A stretch of 64,000 nt of DNA from Campylobacter hominis ATCC BAA-381 (lineage in GTDB: Bacteria > Campylobacterota > Campylobacteria > Campylobacterales > Campylobacteraceae), in NCBI RefSeq assembly GCF_000017585.1, contig NC_009714.1:1148663-1212662 (forward strand), given 5' to 3'. The first letter of the stretch is position 1. Each line of letters opens with the position of its first letter. Position numbers and translations under genes: made by a program. Of this stretch, positions 9,201 to 18,484 are shown one piece after another. The notes beneath the pieces are model-generated. The model made no database searches. It was given only the letters and a program-made list of their open reading frames with translations, and was not told where the DNA came from.

Positions 9201-9206
9201 TAAAAT
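9201..9206 (+). promoter_or_regulatory. -10 box of nth, possibly giving a leaderless mRNA
   Basis: TAAAAT preceded by GC lies only six bases upstream of the nth ATG at 9213. The usual 6-8 base distance from -10 to the start of transcription would put the first transcribed base at or next to the A of the ATG. No ribosome-binding site is visible in between. Confidence 0.5.
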
Positions 9207-9212
9207 ACACTT

Positions 9213-9851
9213 ATGAGAACAAAAAAAGAAATTTCAGAAATTAAAAAGCTATTTTTAGAACACTTTGAAAAACCGACTACGGAGTTGAAATTTAAAAGTC
9301 CTTACGAATTAATTGTTTGCGTAATGCTTTCAGCACAATGCACGGATAAACGGGTAAATTTAATCACGCCTTCTTTATTTGCGGAATTTCCGGATATTTT
9401 TGCTTTATCAAATGCAAATCTTGCAAGTTTAAAAATATTAATCGGCTCATGCAGTTTTTTTAATAACAAAGCTAAAAATTTAATTAAAATGGCTAAAGCT
9501 GTAGTTGAAAATTTTAATGGAGAAATTCCATTAAATGAAAAAGATTTGATGTCGCTAGCCGGAGTTGGACAAAAAACTGCGCACGTCGTGCTTATAGAAT
9601 GGTGCGGTGCAAATTTTATGGCTGTCGATACACACGTTTTTCGCGTTTCACACAGACTTGGATTGAGCACAGCCAAAACACCGGAACTGACGGAAGCCGA
9701 TTTGACAAAAATTTTTAAAACCGATTTAAATTATTTACACCAGGCGATGGTGCTTTTTGGACGATATATATGCAAAGCGATAAAACCGAAATGCGAAGAG
9801 TGCTTTTTATATGAAGTTTGTGATAGCAAAGATAAAATTTTGCGGAAATAA
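9213..9851 (+). CDS. nth: endonuclease III (DNA glycosylase/AP lyase)
   Basis: Base-excision repair enzyme that removes oxidised pyrimidines and nicks abasic sites. The 212-residue protein has the helix-hairpin-helix LAGVGQKTAHVVL with catalytic Lys121, and catalytic Asp139 in AVDTHVFRVSHRLG. The C-terminal [4Fe-4S] ligand set follows the spacing Cys-x6-Cys-x2-Cys-x5-Cys (CKAIKPKCEECFLYEVC). Positions agree with E. coli Nth (Lys120, Asp138). The start has no clear Shine-Dalgarno sequence; see the overlapping -10 box. Divergent from peb4. Confidence 0.96.
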   Translation: MRTKKEISEIKKLFLEHFEKPTTELKFKSPYELIVCVMLSAQCTDKRVNLITPSLFAEFPDIFALSNANLASLKILIGSCSFFNNKAKNLIKMAKAVVENFNGEIPLNEKDLMSLAGVGQKTAHVVLIEWCGANFMAVDTHVFRVSHRLGLSTAKTPELTEADLTKIFKTDLNYLHQAMVLFGRYICKAIKPKCEECFLYEVCDSKDKILRK

Positions 9852-9864
9852 ATCCGCAAAATTT
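9835..9864. terminator. bidirectional terminator between nth and the PAS gene
   Basis: Perfect 12-bp stem (AAATTTTGCGGA / TCCGCAAAATTT) with an AATAAA loop. The nth stop codon lies in the loop and the stop of the opposing PAS gene touches the right arm. A T-rich run follows on the plus strand. The convergent genes probably share it. Confidence 0.8.
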
Positions 9865-10432
9865 ATTTTTTAAACATTTTTTTCAAAAAACTGAAAATTT
9901 TTAACATAGGACCGCTTGAATCTTTAACAAGACGATCGATAAAATCGCTATAATTTGTATTATTTGCAGCAAAAAAGCCGTTTAAATACGCTAAACTTCC
10001 CTCCATACCTGAAACTTTTTCAATCTCACATAATTTTTTATAAATCGGCGTCATTTGAGCTATTGCCTTTCTTGGAGCCGGCATACGATAAGCCGTATGT
10101 TGAATAATTTTTCCGCTTTTAGCATCATAAAGAGGTTCAAAATCTGTAACAACCCAGTAAAATCTACCGTCTTTTGCTAGATTTTTTACTACAGCACGGA
10201 AATTTTTACCTTGTTTTATCGTATCCCACATCAATTTAAAAGCGATTCTTGGCATATCAGGATGTCTAACTATATTGTGCGGGCTTCCTACCAACTCTTG
10301 TTCACTATATCCGCAAACTCTTATAAATACGTCGTTTGCATATGTTATAACTCCTTGCGGATCCGTTTTTGAAACAATAATTTCCTTCGGATTTAACGGA
10401 ATTTCTTCATTTTTTGGGATTGGTCGTGTCAT
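9863..10432 (-). CDS. PAS-domain redox/energy-taxis sensor protein (Aer/CetB-like)
   Basis: 189 residues with a single PAS domain at about residues 18-125. The core YANDVFIRVCGYSEQELVG, the NIVRHPDMPR turn and the GRFYWVVTDFEPLYD strand are the pattern found in Aer and CetB, whose PAS domains bind FAD. There is no membrane segment, HAMP or methyl-accepting domain. As in the C. jejuni CetA/CetB bipartite system, it would need a separate transducer partner, which is not in this window. The C-terminal ~60 residues are helical and end in a basic tail. The start has a strong AAGGAG site. A role in energy taxis is inferred. Confidence 0.75.
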   Translation of the reverse strand: MTRPIPKNEEIPLNPKEIIVSKTDPQGVITYANDVFIRVCGYSEQELVGSPHNIVRHPDMPRIAFKLMWDTIKQGKNFRAVVKNLAKDGRFYWVVTDFEPLYDAKSGKIIQHTAYRMPAPRKAIAQMTPIYKKLCEIEKVSGMEGSLAYLNGFFAANNTNYSDFIDRLVKDSSGPMLKIFSFLKKMFKK

Positions 10433-10495
10433 TTTTTGTATCTCCTTATAAAAATTAAATTTTATAATTATAGCGAAATTTTAAGCAAATAATGG

Positions 10496-10501
10496 TATAA
10501 T
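10496..10501 (+). promoter_or_regulatory. -10 box (TATAAT) of the 10533 gene
   Basis: A consensus TATAAT preceded by TGG, 31 bases before the GTG start at 10533. It leaves room for a short leader containing the GGAG ribosome site at 10521-10524. Confidence 0.6.
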
Positions 10502-10532
10502 AATCGGAAATTTTTTAAATGGAGTTAGACAG

Positions 10533-10970
10533 GTGGATAAGGAAACTACAATCTCTTCCATAGAAAAGCTTTTAAGCGCGCAAGAAATGTTACTTTTTAG
10601 AATTAAAAACGGTATTTATAATAATCGCGGTGAAAATTTAGATCAAATTTTAAATCAATATACCGATTTTGTTGAATTTTTTAGAAATCCGAAACATAAT
10701 TTTCGAGAACTTATGGGTGGAATTGCATACGACAATATTATGACTTACGCTAATAACGGCCTTGAAGAATGCGCGCGAATTTATTACGTATATTTTACTG
10801 AACCGCAAGGTTTTTTTAAGAAGATAAAATTTAAAGATCCAAGCCCTATAGAAATAGAAAAAGCAAAAAGCTATCATAAAGATTTGCTTACAATAAGTGA
10901 AAAACTTACAGAATACATAAATATCGGACTCCAAAGACTAAATAGTCTTGATAAGGATAAATTTAAATAA
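10533..10970 (+). CDS. hypothetical protein, 145 residues, helical, soluble
   Basis: I do not recognise the family. The start is GTG at 10533, supported by a GGAG site eight bases upstream and a consensus -10 box at 10496. The protein is mainly helical, has no signal peptide or membrane segment, and alternates acidic and basic patches. An aromatic-rich middle part (YYVYFTEPQGFFKKIKF, about residues 88-105) precedes a C-terminal helix. The predicted mix of long helices suggests a helical-bundle or adaptor protein, but no function can be given. It stands alone between the PAS gene and pbpC. Confidence 0.6.
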   Translation: MDKETTISSIEKLLSAQEMLLFRIKNGIYNNRGENLDQILNQYTDFVEFFRNPKHNFRELMGGIAYDNIMTYANNGLEECARIYYVYFTEPQGFFKKIKFKDPSPIEIEKAKSYHKDLLTISEKLTEYINIGLQRLNSLDKDKFK

Positions 10971-11174
10971 TTTTTAAGCCGAAATTTTAAAATTTTGGCA
11001 AAAACACGATTTATAAAATTCATTTTTAATGAAATTTATACCATTTTAAAAACTTTATATTAAATTTAAAATACTGCTTTTAAAAATTCAAATGGCAAAA
11101 AATATTTGTTTTTATAATAAAAACTAACCGGAATTTTAATAAACTTTTTTAAAAAATATTAAGCAACTTTAAAA

Positions 11175-11180
11175 TAAAAT
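11175..11180 (+). promoter_or_regulatory. possible -10 box directly upstream of pbpC
   Basis: TAAAAT ends seven bases before the pbpC ATG at 11187, with no ribosome-binding site between. If functional it would give a leaderless or nearly leaderless message. In such AT-rich DNA this box could also be chance. Confidence 0.3.
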
Positions 11181-11186
11181 TTTACA

Positions 11187-13337
11187 ATGAAAATTTTAAT
11201 GAAACTTATTGCATTTACGGTTGCGATTTTTACACTGTTTTTGATTTTTGATTTTGCTTTTCCTCTAAATTTAGGCAGCAAATTAACGGATGAAAGCAAA
11301 ATTATATATGCCAAAAACGGCGAAATACTGAATATGTCGCTCAATAAAAACGGAATTTGGTTTATAAAAGCAAACAATAAAGAAATTCCCAAACGCGTGA
11401 AGCAAAGCGTAATTTTTTTTGAAGACAGATATTATAACTACCATTTCGGCGTTAATTTTTTCTCTGTTTTAAGAGCTGCTTTTCACAATCTAACACACAA
11501 AAACCGTATCGGCGCATCAAGTATTTCAATGCAGGTTGCAAGAATGCTGAATCCAAAAGAGCGCAGCTACAAGAATAAAATAATCGAAATTTTCAACGCT
11601 TTTCAGCTGGAATTTCATTACAGTAAAGATGAAATTTTGCAAATGTATCTCAATCTTGCACCTTACGGCGGTAATTTGCAAGGCATAAAAACAGCGTCAC
11701 TATTTTATTTCGGGAAAAATTTAGACGATCTTACAAATGCGCAAATCGCCCTGCTTTGTGTAATTCCAAAAAATCCTAACAAAAACAGGCTTGATAAAAT
11801 TTCAAACATTTCAAAACTTAAAAATTCTCTCATAACCAAACTTTACGAAGCGGAAATTCTAACAAAAAGCGAATTTTTAAGGGCAAAAAAAGAGAATTTC
11901 AAAAACAAACGTTTAAGCGCACCGAATTTTGCGCCCAATTTCGCACAAATTGCCTTTAAAAACGGTATTTCACACACAAATTTAAACTTAAAATTTCAAA
12001 AAAAATTAGAACAACTGCTTAAATTTGAAATTGAAAAACTTAGTTCAAAAAATGTCAAAAACGCAGCTGCAGTTTTAATCGATAATAAAAAAATGCAAGT
12101 AGTTGCTTACGTGGCAAGCCACGATTTAAAGGCGAAAAACGGACAAAATGACGGCGTAAAATCCATAAAAAACGTAGGTTCCACACTAAAACCGTTTATC
12201 TATGCAAAAGCCTTGGAAAAAGGACTTATAACGCCAAAAAGCAAATTAGTAGATACACAACTTTATTATAAAAACTATACGCCGAAAAATTATTTTGACG
12301 ATTTCGTAGGCATTGTAAGAGCCAAAGACGCACTTACATATTCTTTGAATATTCCTGCTTTGAAGTTAAATTCCATTTTAGGAGAAGATTCTTTGTATTT
12401 TATACTTAAAAGAGCTGATTTAACGGAATATGACGAAGAATTTTACGGCAACGGAATCGCGCTTGGCGGAATTTCGCTTTCGCTTCTTGATTTGACTCAT
12501 CTTTACACGATATTTGCAAACGGCGGCAAACTTCTACCGCTTGAAATTGCAGGCGAAAAAATAGATAAAAATATCTCTATTTTAACGCCGCAAAGTGCAT
12601 ATTTGACGTATCTTATGCTGGAGCAAACTCCACGAAACTATCTAAACAGCGTTTGGAAAAATACAAAAAATAAACCGCACATTATGTTTAAAACCGGCAC
12701 AAGTGCGGATTCAAAAGATCTTTACACAATCGGGGTCAGCAAAGATTTTACTCTTGGCGTGTGGCTTGGAAACTTTGACGGCTCTAAAACCGATGATTTG
12801 AGCGGTGGCATAAGCGCAGCCGAAGTCGTATTAAATATGTTTGAATATCTAGATAAAATTTCGCCTCAAAAACAAATTGAAAAACCGAACGGAATTTTTG
12901 AAGAAAAAGTGTGCTGCGATGCTTATATAAATGAATCTTGCAATGATTTTCAAAACGATTTCGTTATAACGAAATTTCATAGAGATTGCGATTTCTACAG
13001 GCCTGAAGAGCTATTTTTTATGTTTAAAAACGGTTATTTAAACCAAAACGATATAAAAAATACGCCATGCTTTAATGAATTCAGCAGTATTCGCCCTGTT
13101 TTAAATGAAATTGACGGTAAAAATTATAAAACAGATAAAAAATTATTAAGGTTGAAAATATCATGCACAGCCGTTTTCGGGGATGAAGTTTTCATCTCGA
13201 TCGACGATGAAAAATATATAAGTTTTCCAAACGGAAAAGATATTTTTTATTCATTTAAAAAAGGTGCACATACTATAAAATGCCTTGATATTTATTCTAA
13301 TTTAAGCGTTGCCGAATTTAGCACTGATAGCCTGTAA
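11187..13337 (+). CDS. pbpC: penicillin-binding protein 1C (bifunctional transglycosylase/transpeptidase-like)
   Basis: 716 residues: an N-terminal membrane anchor (about 4-25), a family GT51 transglycosylase domain, a transpeptidase domain and a C-terminal BiPBP_C-type domain. In the GT51 domain, FFEDRYYNYHFGVNFFSVLRA and GASSISMQVARML carry the catalytic Glu and the QVAR box. The transpeptidase domain shows the SxxK box at Ser332 (STLK), the SxN motif YSLNIPA and the KTG box at Lys502. The last domain contains clustered Cys (VCCDAYINESC). PbpC is typically encoded next to an alpha-2-macroglobulin gene, as here. The pair is thought to guard and repair the cell envelope. Confidence 0.93.
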   Translation: MKILMKLIAFTVAIFTLFLIFDFAFPLNLGSKLTDESKIIYAKNGEILNMSLNKNGIWFIKANNKEIPKRVKQSVIFFEDRYYNYHFGVNFFSVLRAAFHNLTHKNRIGASSISMQVARMLNPKERSYKNKIIEIFNAFQLEFHYSKDEILQMYLNLAPYGGNLQGIKTASLFYFGKNLDDLTNAQIALLCVIPKNPNKNRLDKISNISKLKNSLITKLYEAEILTKSEFLRAKKENFKNKRLSAPNFAPNFAQIAFKNGISHTNLNLKFQKKLEQLLKFEIEKLSSKNVKNAAAVLIDNKKMQVVAYVASHDLKAKNGQNDGVKSIKNVGSTLKPFIYAKALEKGLITPKSKLVDTQLYYKNYTPKNYFDDFVGIVRAKDALTYSLNIPALKLNSILGEDSLYFILKRADLTEYDEEFYGNGIALGGISLSLLDLTHLYTIFANGGKLLPLEIAGEKIDKNISILTPQSAYLTYLMLEQTPRNYLNSVWKNTKNKPHIMFKTGTSADSKDLYTIGVSKDFTLGVWLGNFDGSKTDDLSGGISAAEVVLNMFEYLDKISPQKQIEKPNGIFEEKVCCDAYINESCNDFQNDFVITKFHRDCDFYRPEELFFMFKNGYLNQNDIKNTPCFNEFSSIRPVLNEIDGKNYKTDKKLLRLKISCTAVFGDEVFISIDDEKYISFPNGKDIFYSFKKGAHTIKCLDIYSNLSVAEFSTDSL

Positions 13338-13352
13338 TTTAACTTTATGTTA

Positions 13353-13358
13353 TATAAT
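13353..13358 (+). promoter_or_regulatory. -10 box of the alpha-2-macroglobulin gene
   Basis: TATAAT in the 46-base gap after pbpC, followed at 13372 by AAGGAG just before the ATG at 13384. It suggests that the second gene can be transcribed independently of pbpC. Confidence 0.55.
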
Positions 13359-13383
13359 TGTAAAAAATCAAAAGGAGTAAATA

Positions 13384-16300
13384 ATGAAAAAATTAACTCT
13401 GTTTTTGCTGCTTTTTTCGTATGCTTTTGCAGATTTGGACGTTAAAAGTCTGAATCTTAATGAAGAAATTTTAAAAATTGAACTTAGCCTAAAACATAAC
13501 AAAACAGGCGAAATTTCAAAATCTCAAATTCTAAAATGTGAGCCTAAAATCAATGGAACGTACGAATTTATAAAAGATAACGAAATTAATTTTTATCCTG
13601 CAAACGGCTTCATCAAAGGACAAACTTACAAATGCGAAAATCAAAGTTTTAAAACTGAAGATTTTAAAATAACAAACGCAAAAAATCTAAATAACGAGAT
13701 GATTTTACTGAATTTTAACGATTTCATATCGCCGGAAGAGATTAAAAAAAATCTAAAACTTTTCACGAAAGAAAAACTGAGTAAAAATAATGAAAATTTT
13801 GAAATTTTAAGCGACGACAATAGAACTTTTTTTATAAAACACGATAAAAAACTGCAAAATTTGGAGCTTGAAATTTCAAAAAATTTAAAGTCGATTTATG
13901 GAATTTCGCTTGACGAAAATTTTAATTTTAATGTAAATAACAGCGAATTTATCGATAATAAAAGCGCAATAAACACTGAGCCGAATAAAATTATTCCGAA
14001 AGCTTTTAATCATGGAAAAATCGGCTTTAGCGTTTTGTTCGATGATTATATTGAAGCTTCGGCAAGATTTGTAAAAATTGACGGAATTTCACATATAAAT
14101 ATTAAAAATAACGGTTGTTTTTATGACAATGATAAATATAACTGCAAAATCGACATTCTAAGTAATGAGCTTGAGCCGAATAAAACATATAAAATCACGC
14201 TTTTAAAAGGTTTCGGCGACAAATATCATATTTTAAGAAAAGATTTCACAGCTTCGCTAAAAACACCGAATCGCGCTATTTTTATCGATTTTAGTGATGA
14301 TAAGAATATCTTTTCAAAAAACGCAACTCTTAGCTTCAAATCAGCAAATATAAATGAAATTAAAATTTTAGTAAGTAAAATAAAAGATCAAAATTTCAGA
14401 TATTTTTTAAATTTTAACGATTATGCAGGAAATTTTGTAAGCGAAGTTTTTAGTGAAAAATTTTCATTAAAAAGCGCACAAAATGAGATTAGCGAACATA
14501 AAATCGATCTTAGTCTTGAAAAATTTCCCGATGGCGTTTATAAGTTTGAGATTTTTTACAAAGATGAAAAAGACAAACTGAAAAGTGTAACAAAAATAGC
14601 TTATATAAGCGATATTACAGCCGCTTTTTTACAAACTGAAAATAGCTTTTCGGTGCTTACTTCAAGAATCAGTAACGGAGAAATTTTAAAAAATGCCGAT
14701 TTAGAAATTTACAGTGACAAAAATGAGCTGCTTTTTGAAGGAAAAAGTGATCAAAACGGTATTTTCAAAATTGACGAAGATAACGTAAAAGGTAAAAAAA
14801 TAAAATCAATAGTCGTTAAAAAAGGCGGCGAAACCGGCTTTTTAATTATAAAAAATTCAATAAATAATGTTTATAATCAAAGCGATATTAAAACTAAATC
14901 GTTTTTGTATTTTGCAAGTGAACTGATAAAACCGAACGAAAACGTAAACGCGATTTTTTTCTTAAAAGACAATGAACTGAACGCCGTAAAAAACGTGCCT
15001 GTAAATATCAAAATTTTTGATCCTAGCGGCAATGAAATTATAAATAAAAACGCTAAAACGGACGATTTCGGAACCGTTTTTATAGATGAAAAAATGGGAG
15101 AAAAAGGCGGATTTTACAAACTTGAAGTCATTTTTGAAAATAGAGTGCTGCAAAATAAAAGTTTTAGCGTAGAAAGCTTCGTGCCAAATGATATCAAAGG
15201 TGAAATTCTCTCAAAAAAAGATGAATATTTTAAAGGCGAGAACATCGAATTAAAACTTATTGCAAACTACCTTTTTGGCGCGCCTGCGGCAAATTTAAAC
15301 GCAACTTTGAACTACTCTGTTTTTGAAAAGGAATTTAAAGATAAAAATTATGAAAATTTCTCTTTTTTAAATGAAACGATTTATAAAAAAACGGCTTTTA
15401 AAACAGGCTATGAGGATTTTCTACTTGGAAACGATGCCGAAAACAGCGTTTTAATCCCTACAAATTTTGATACAAAAATAAGCAACGTAGCACAAATTAG
15501 AGCCGATTTTAATGTATTTGGCGGCAACAAAAACTCAAGAAAATACAAAGATTTCACATTTTTTCCATACAAATATCTAACCGCGATCAAAGCGGATAAA
15601 ACATTCATAAGCGAGCACGAAAGCGTAAATTTCGAAATTTTAAGCCTTAACGCAAAAGACAAAAAGCCTGTAAATAGGCAACTTGATATAGAAATTTATA
15701 AAATAAATTATGATTATATTTTTGATGGCGGAAAATTTGAAGAGCAAAATGAGTTTGTTTTACAGGACAGCTTTAAAACGGATAAAAGCTTTGACTACAA
15801 ATTTGAAAACGGCGGAAACTATATCATCGTGGCAAATGATTATTTAAGCGGCTCAAGCGCTAGTGTAAATGTCGATGTAGGCGGATTTTATTACTATGCA
15901 AGACTGAATAAAAATGATCTTTTAAGTGCAAATATAAAGCTTGAAAAAGACAGTTTTTTGCCGGGTGAAACCATAAAAGGTGTAATAAATTCAAAAATCA
16001 CCGATGGAATTTTAAACATCGCGCTTGTTGATGATAAAATTTCAGATTTTAAAATTTTAAAAATCAAAAACAATTCATCGGAATTTAGTCTAAAAGTGCC
16101 TGAAAACTTTAAAGGCGGCTTTATAAACGCTGTAATTTTTCAAAGTGGCAAAAATAGCACCGAACCGATTCGAACTTACGCGAATATTCCCGTTAAACTG
16201 GAAATTTCAAGCAAAAAAATTCCGTTGACACTTGAACATATAAAAACGGCGAAAAACGGCGAAGAGATTGAAGTTTCGGCAAAAACTTCGCCAAACAGCA

Positions 16301-18411
16301 AAGTTACGCTTTTTGTAGTTGATGAAGGAATTTTGGAAATTTTAAATAAAAAAGAGCTTGAAATTTTTAATTATTTCAATATGCCTAAATGGTTTTATTT
16401 CGCGTATTTTGACGCTTTTGACGACATCAGCAGATATGATAAACAAAATTTGAAAACGCTTAAATTCGGCGGCGATGGAATTATGCTTAGCAAAATGATG
16501 GATGCGGCAAAACAGGATACAAGTCCTGTAAAAGACCGCAAAGAGCGAAGTTTTATAAAAACATTTTCAGCCATCAGTGATAAAACAGGAATTGCAAAAT
16601 TTAACGTGAAATTTCCTCAAAATTTTAATTCAAAAGTAAGAATTACCGCGATTTCAACAAACGACGAAGGAATAAATTCTACAAATTCATATATTCAAAT
16701 AAAGGATAATATAGTTTTAAAAGTTGCGGCACTTGATTATTTGGTCAAAAACGACGAGATAAACTTTCCGATAAACATAATAAACACGACAAATGAGAAC
16801 AAAAATTTAATACTGAATTTAAAACTGAGTAAAAATTTAAAAACAGAAAAAAACGATTTTAACATTTCCGTGAAAGCGCTTGAAAATTTAAATTTTAAAA
16901 TTCCATTAAAAGCACTTGATTTAGGAATTGTAAACATAAATTTCACGCTTTTTGACGGTAAAGAAAAATTCAGCCGAAACTTGAACTTCGATATAATTTC
17001 GCAATATCCGAAAAGTTATTTTTATGAAGCGAAATACACGCAAAAGGCTTTAAAATTTAGACTTGATGAAAGTTACGGCGATTTGTCCGTATCGCTATCA
17101 AATGCGCCGGATTCTGAAATTTTAGCGCAAAAATTATCGCAATATCCATATTTTTGCACCGAACAGGTAAGCTCAAAATTAGTCGCATTCGACTTTTTAT
17201 ATGAAAAAAACAAAGAAAATGAAATTTTAAAGCAGTTAAGAGATTATGTTTCGATTTTGCTTTACAGATTAAAAGACGACGGAAGCTTCGCTTATTGGGG
17301 ATTTTACTCCGAACCGAACGAATTTTATTCGATTTATGCATCAAACATTTTGCTTGAACTTAATAAAAAATATTCGCTTATCGGCAATTTTCAAAAAAAA
17401 TTAATTTTCAAAAATTTAAGAGATCGTAAAGAAAATTTGGATAATAAAATTTATGCTTATTTTGTATTAAACCGCTTCGACAAACTTGAAAATAGCGAGA
17501 TAAACGAAATTTTAGACAAAAGAAAAAATATTAAAAATTTTGCTTCAAAGTTAATGCTTGCAGAAATTTTAAAAACAAATAATTTGAAAACCGAATTTGA
17601 AATTTTAAGAAATGAGATTAAAATTTCCGAAGCAATGTCAAATCGCGATAAAATTTCGGCTTTATATTTGAATGAAAAAACGGAAATTTTCACTAAAAAC
17701 AATATAAAAGAAATTTTATCAAATCTTGAAACACCGCGCAATACATTTGAAACGGCACTTTTAATAAGAGCACTGAAAGATTACAAAGATGACGACATAA
17801 AAAAAGCGGGACTTAAAATAAACAACGAAATTTTGGAAAAAAATGTTCCTTTTAGAAAAATTTTTACTTTAAAAGATAGAAATATAGAAATTTTGCCGCA
17901 AAATGAAGTTTTTTACACGCTTTTCAGTGCAGGATATGCAAAAAAACCTTTAAAACACGATTTTTGTGATTTCGAAAAAAATGAGTGTGTAAATATTGAT
18001 ATTTTCAGAGAATTTGTGGATCAAAACGGCAAAAAGATCGATTTAAACAAATTAAAAATAGGCGATATAATTTTTTCAAAAATAGATATAAGCTCACCAA
18101 ATAATTTCGACGCAGGCAATATCATCGTAGATGAAGGCGTAAGCTCGTGTTTTGAAATCGTAAATGAAAATATCTATCCGCAAACAAGAAGCAAAAAAAC
18201 ACAAGATAGCATAAAATTCAGCAACAAAGAGTTTAAAGCAGATCGAATTATCAGCGCAAATGACGGATTTTACGGACACGCTACATTTTATAGCCCTTTA
18301 AAAGTGATTTTAAACGGACATTGTTCGCTTCCTGCGGCAAGCATATTCAGTGTGAATGACGAAAATATGAGTGATTACGATTTGGAATTCGAAAATTTTA
18401 CAATTAAATAG
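13384..18411 (+). CDS. bacterial alpha-2-macroglobulin (YfhM-like protease trap)
   Basis: 1675 residues, the largest protein here. The signal peptide MKKLTLFLLLFSYAFA is followed by Asp, not Cys, so the mature protein should be soluble in the periplasm rather than a lipoprotein like E. coli YfhM. A chain of beta-sandwich macroglobulin domains leads to the thioester region with an intact CTEQ motif at Cys1258. The bait-region/MG domains lie before it and a helical thioester-domain barrel after it. This class traps host or rival proteases that break through the outer membrane. The gene follows pbpC by 46 bases, the usual partnership. Assignment is by architecture and motif. Confidence 0.9.
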   Translation: MKKLTLFLLLFSYAFADLDVKSLNLNEEILKIELSLKHNKTGEISKSQILKCEPKINGTYEFIKDNEINFYPANGFIKGQTYKCENQSFKTEDFKITNAKNLNNEMILLNFNDFISPEEIKKNLKLFTKEKLSKNNENFEILSDDNRTFFIKHDKKLQNLELEISKNLKSIYGISLDENFNFNVNNSEFIDNKSAINTEPNKIIPKAFNHGKIGFSVLFDDYIEASARFVKIDGISHINIKNNGCFYDNDKYNCKIDILSNELEPNKTYKITLLKGFGDKYHILRKDFTASLKTPNRAIFIDFSDDKNIFSKNATLSFKSANINEIKILVSKIKDQNFRYFLNFNDYAGNFVSEVFSEKFSLKSAQNEISEHKIDLSLEKFPDGVYKFEIFYKDEKDKLKSVTKIAYISDITAAFLQTENSFSVLTSRISNGEILKNADLEIYSDKNELLFEGKSDQNGIFKIDEDNVKGKKIKSIVVKKGGETGFLIIKNSINNVYNQSDIKTKSFLYFASELIKPNENVNAIFFLKDNELNAVKNVPVNIKIFDPSGNEIINKNAKTDDFGTVFIDEKMGEKGGFYKLEVIFENRVLQNKSFSVESFVPNDIKGEILSKKDEYFKGENIELKLIANYLFGAPAANLNATLNYSVFEKEFKDKNYENFSFLNETIYKKTAFKTGYEDFLLGNDAENSVLIPTNFDTKISNVAQIRADFNVFGGNKNSRKYKDFTFFPYKYLTAIKADKTFISEHESVNFEILSLNAKDKKPVNRQLDIEIYKINYDYIFDGGKFEEQNEFVLQDSFKTDKSFDYKFENGGNYIIVANDYLSGSSASVNVDVGGFYYYARLNKNDLLSANIKLEKDSFLPGETIKGVINSKITDGILNIALVDDKISDFKILKIKNNSSEFSLKVPENFKGGFINAVIFQSGKNSTEPIRTYANIPVKLEISSKKIPLTLEHIKTAKNGEEIEVSAKTSPNSKVTLFVVDEGILEILNKKELEIFNYFNMPKWFYFAYFDAFDDISRYDKQNLKTLKFGGDGIMLSKMMDAAKQDTSPVKDRKERSFIKTFSAISDKTGIAKFNVKFPQNFNSKVRITAISTNDEGINSTNSYIQIKDNIVLKVAALDYLVKNDEINFPINIINTTNENKNLILNLKLSKNLKTEKNDFNISVKALENLNFKIPLKALDLGIVNINFTLFDGKEKFSRNLNFDIISQYPKSYFYEAKYTQKALKFRLDESYGDLSVSLSNAPDSEILAQKLSQYPYFCTEQVSSKLVAFDFLYEKNKENEILKQLRDYVSILLYRLKDDGSFAYWGFYSEPNEFYSIYASNILLELNKKYSLIGNFQKKLIFKNLRDRKENLDNKIYAYFVLNRFDKLENSEINEILDKRKNIKNFASKLMLAEILKTNNLKTEFEILRNEIKISEAMSNRDKISALYLNEKTEIFTKNNIKEILSNLETPRNTFETALLIRALKDYKDDDIKKAGLKINNEILEKNVPFRKIFTLKDRNIEILPQNEVFYTLFSAGYAKKPLKHDFCDFEKNECVNIDIFREFVDQNGKKIDLNKLKIGDIIFSKIDISSPNNFDAGNIIVDEGVSSCFEIVNENIYPQTRSKKTQDSIKFSNKEFKADRIISANDGFYGHATFYSPLKVILNGHCSLPAASIFSVNDENMSDYDLEFENFTIK

Positions 18412-18445
18412 TTTTTAAATCAGCTGTTTTTTACCAAAATTTAAG

Positions 18446-18451
18446 TAGAAT
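18446..18451 (+). promoter_or_regulatory. possible -10 box of valS
   Basis: TAGAAT lies 34 bases before the valS ATG at 18485, and a GAGGT ribosome site follows at about 18475. Match to consensus is moderate. Confidence 0.4.
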
Positions 18452-18484
18452 CATAGGTTAAAATTTTAAATTTAGAGGTAAAAA

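Noticed and set aside
15408-15662. Minus-strand open frames inside the alpha-2-macroglobulin gene and other long genes
   Set aside because: They are antisense shadows in an AT-rich, Lys/Asn-rich coding sequence, with no ribosome sites or recognisable domains.
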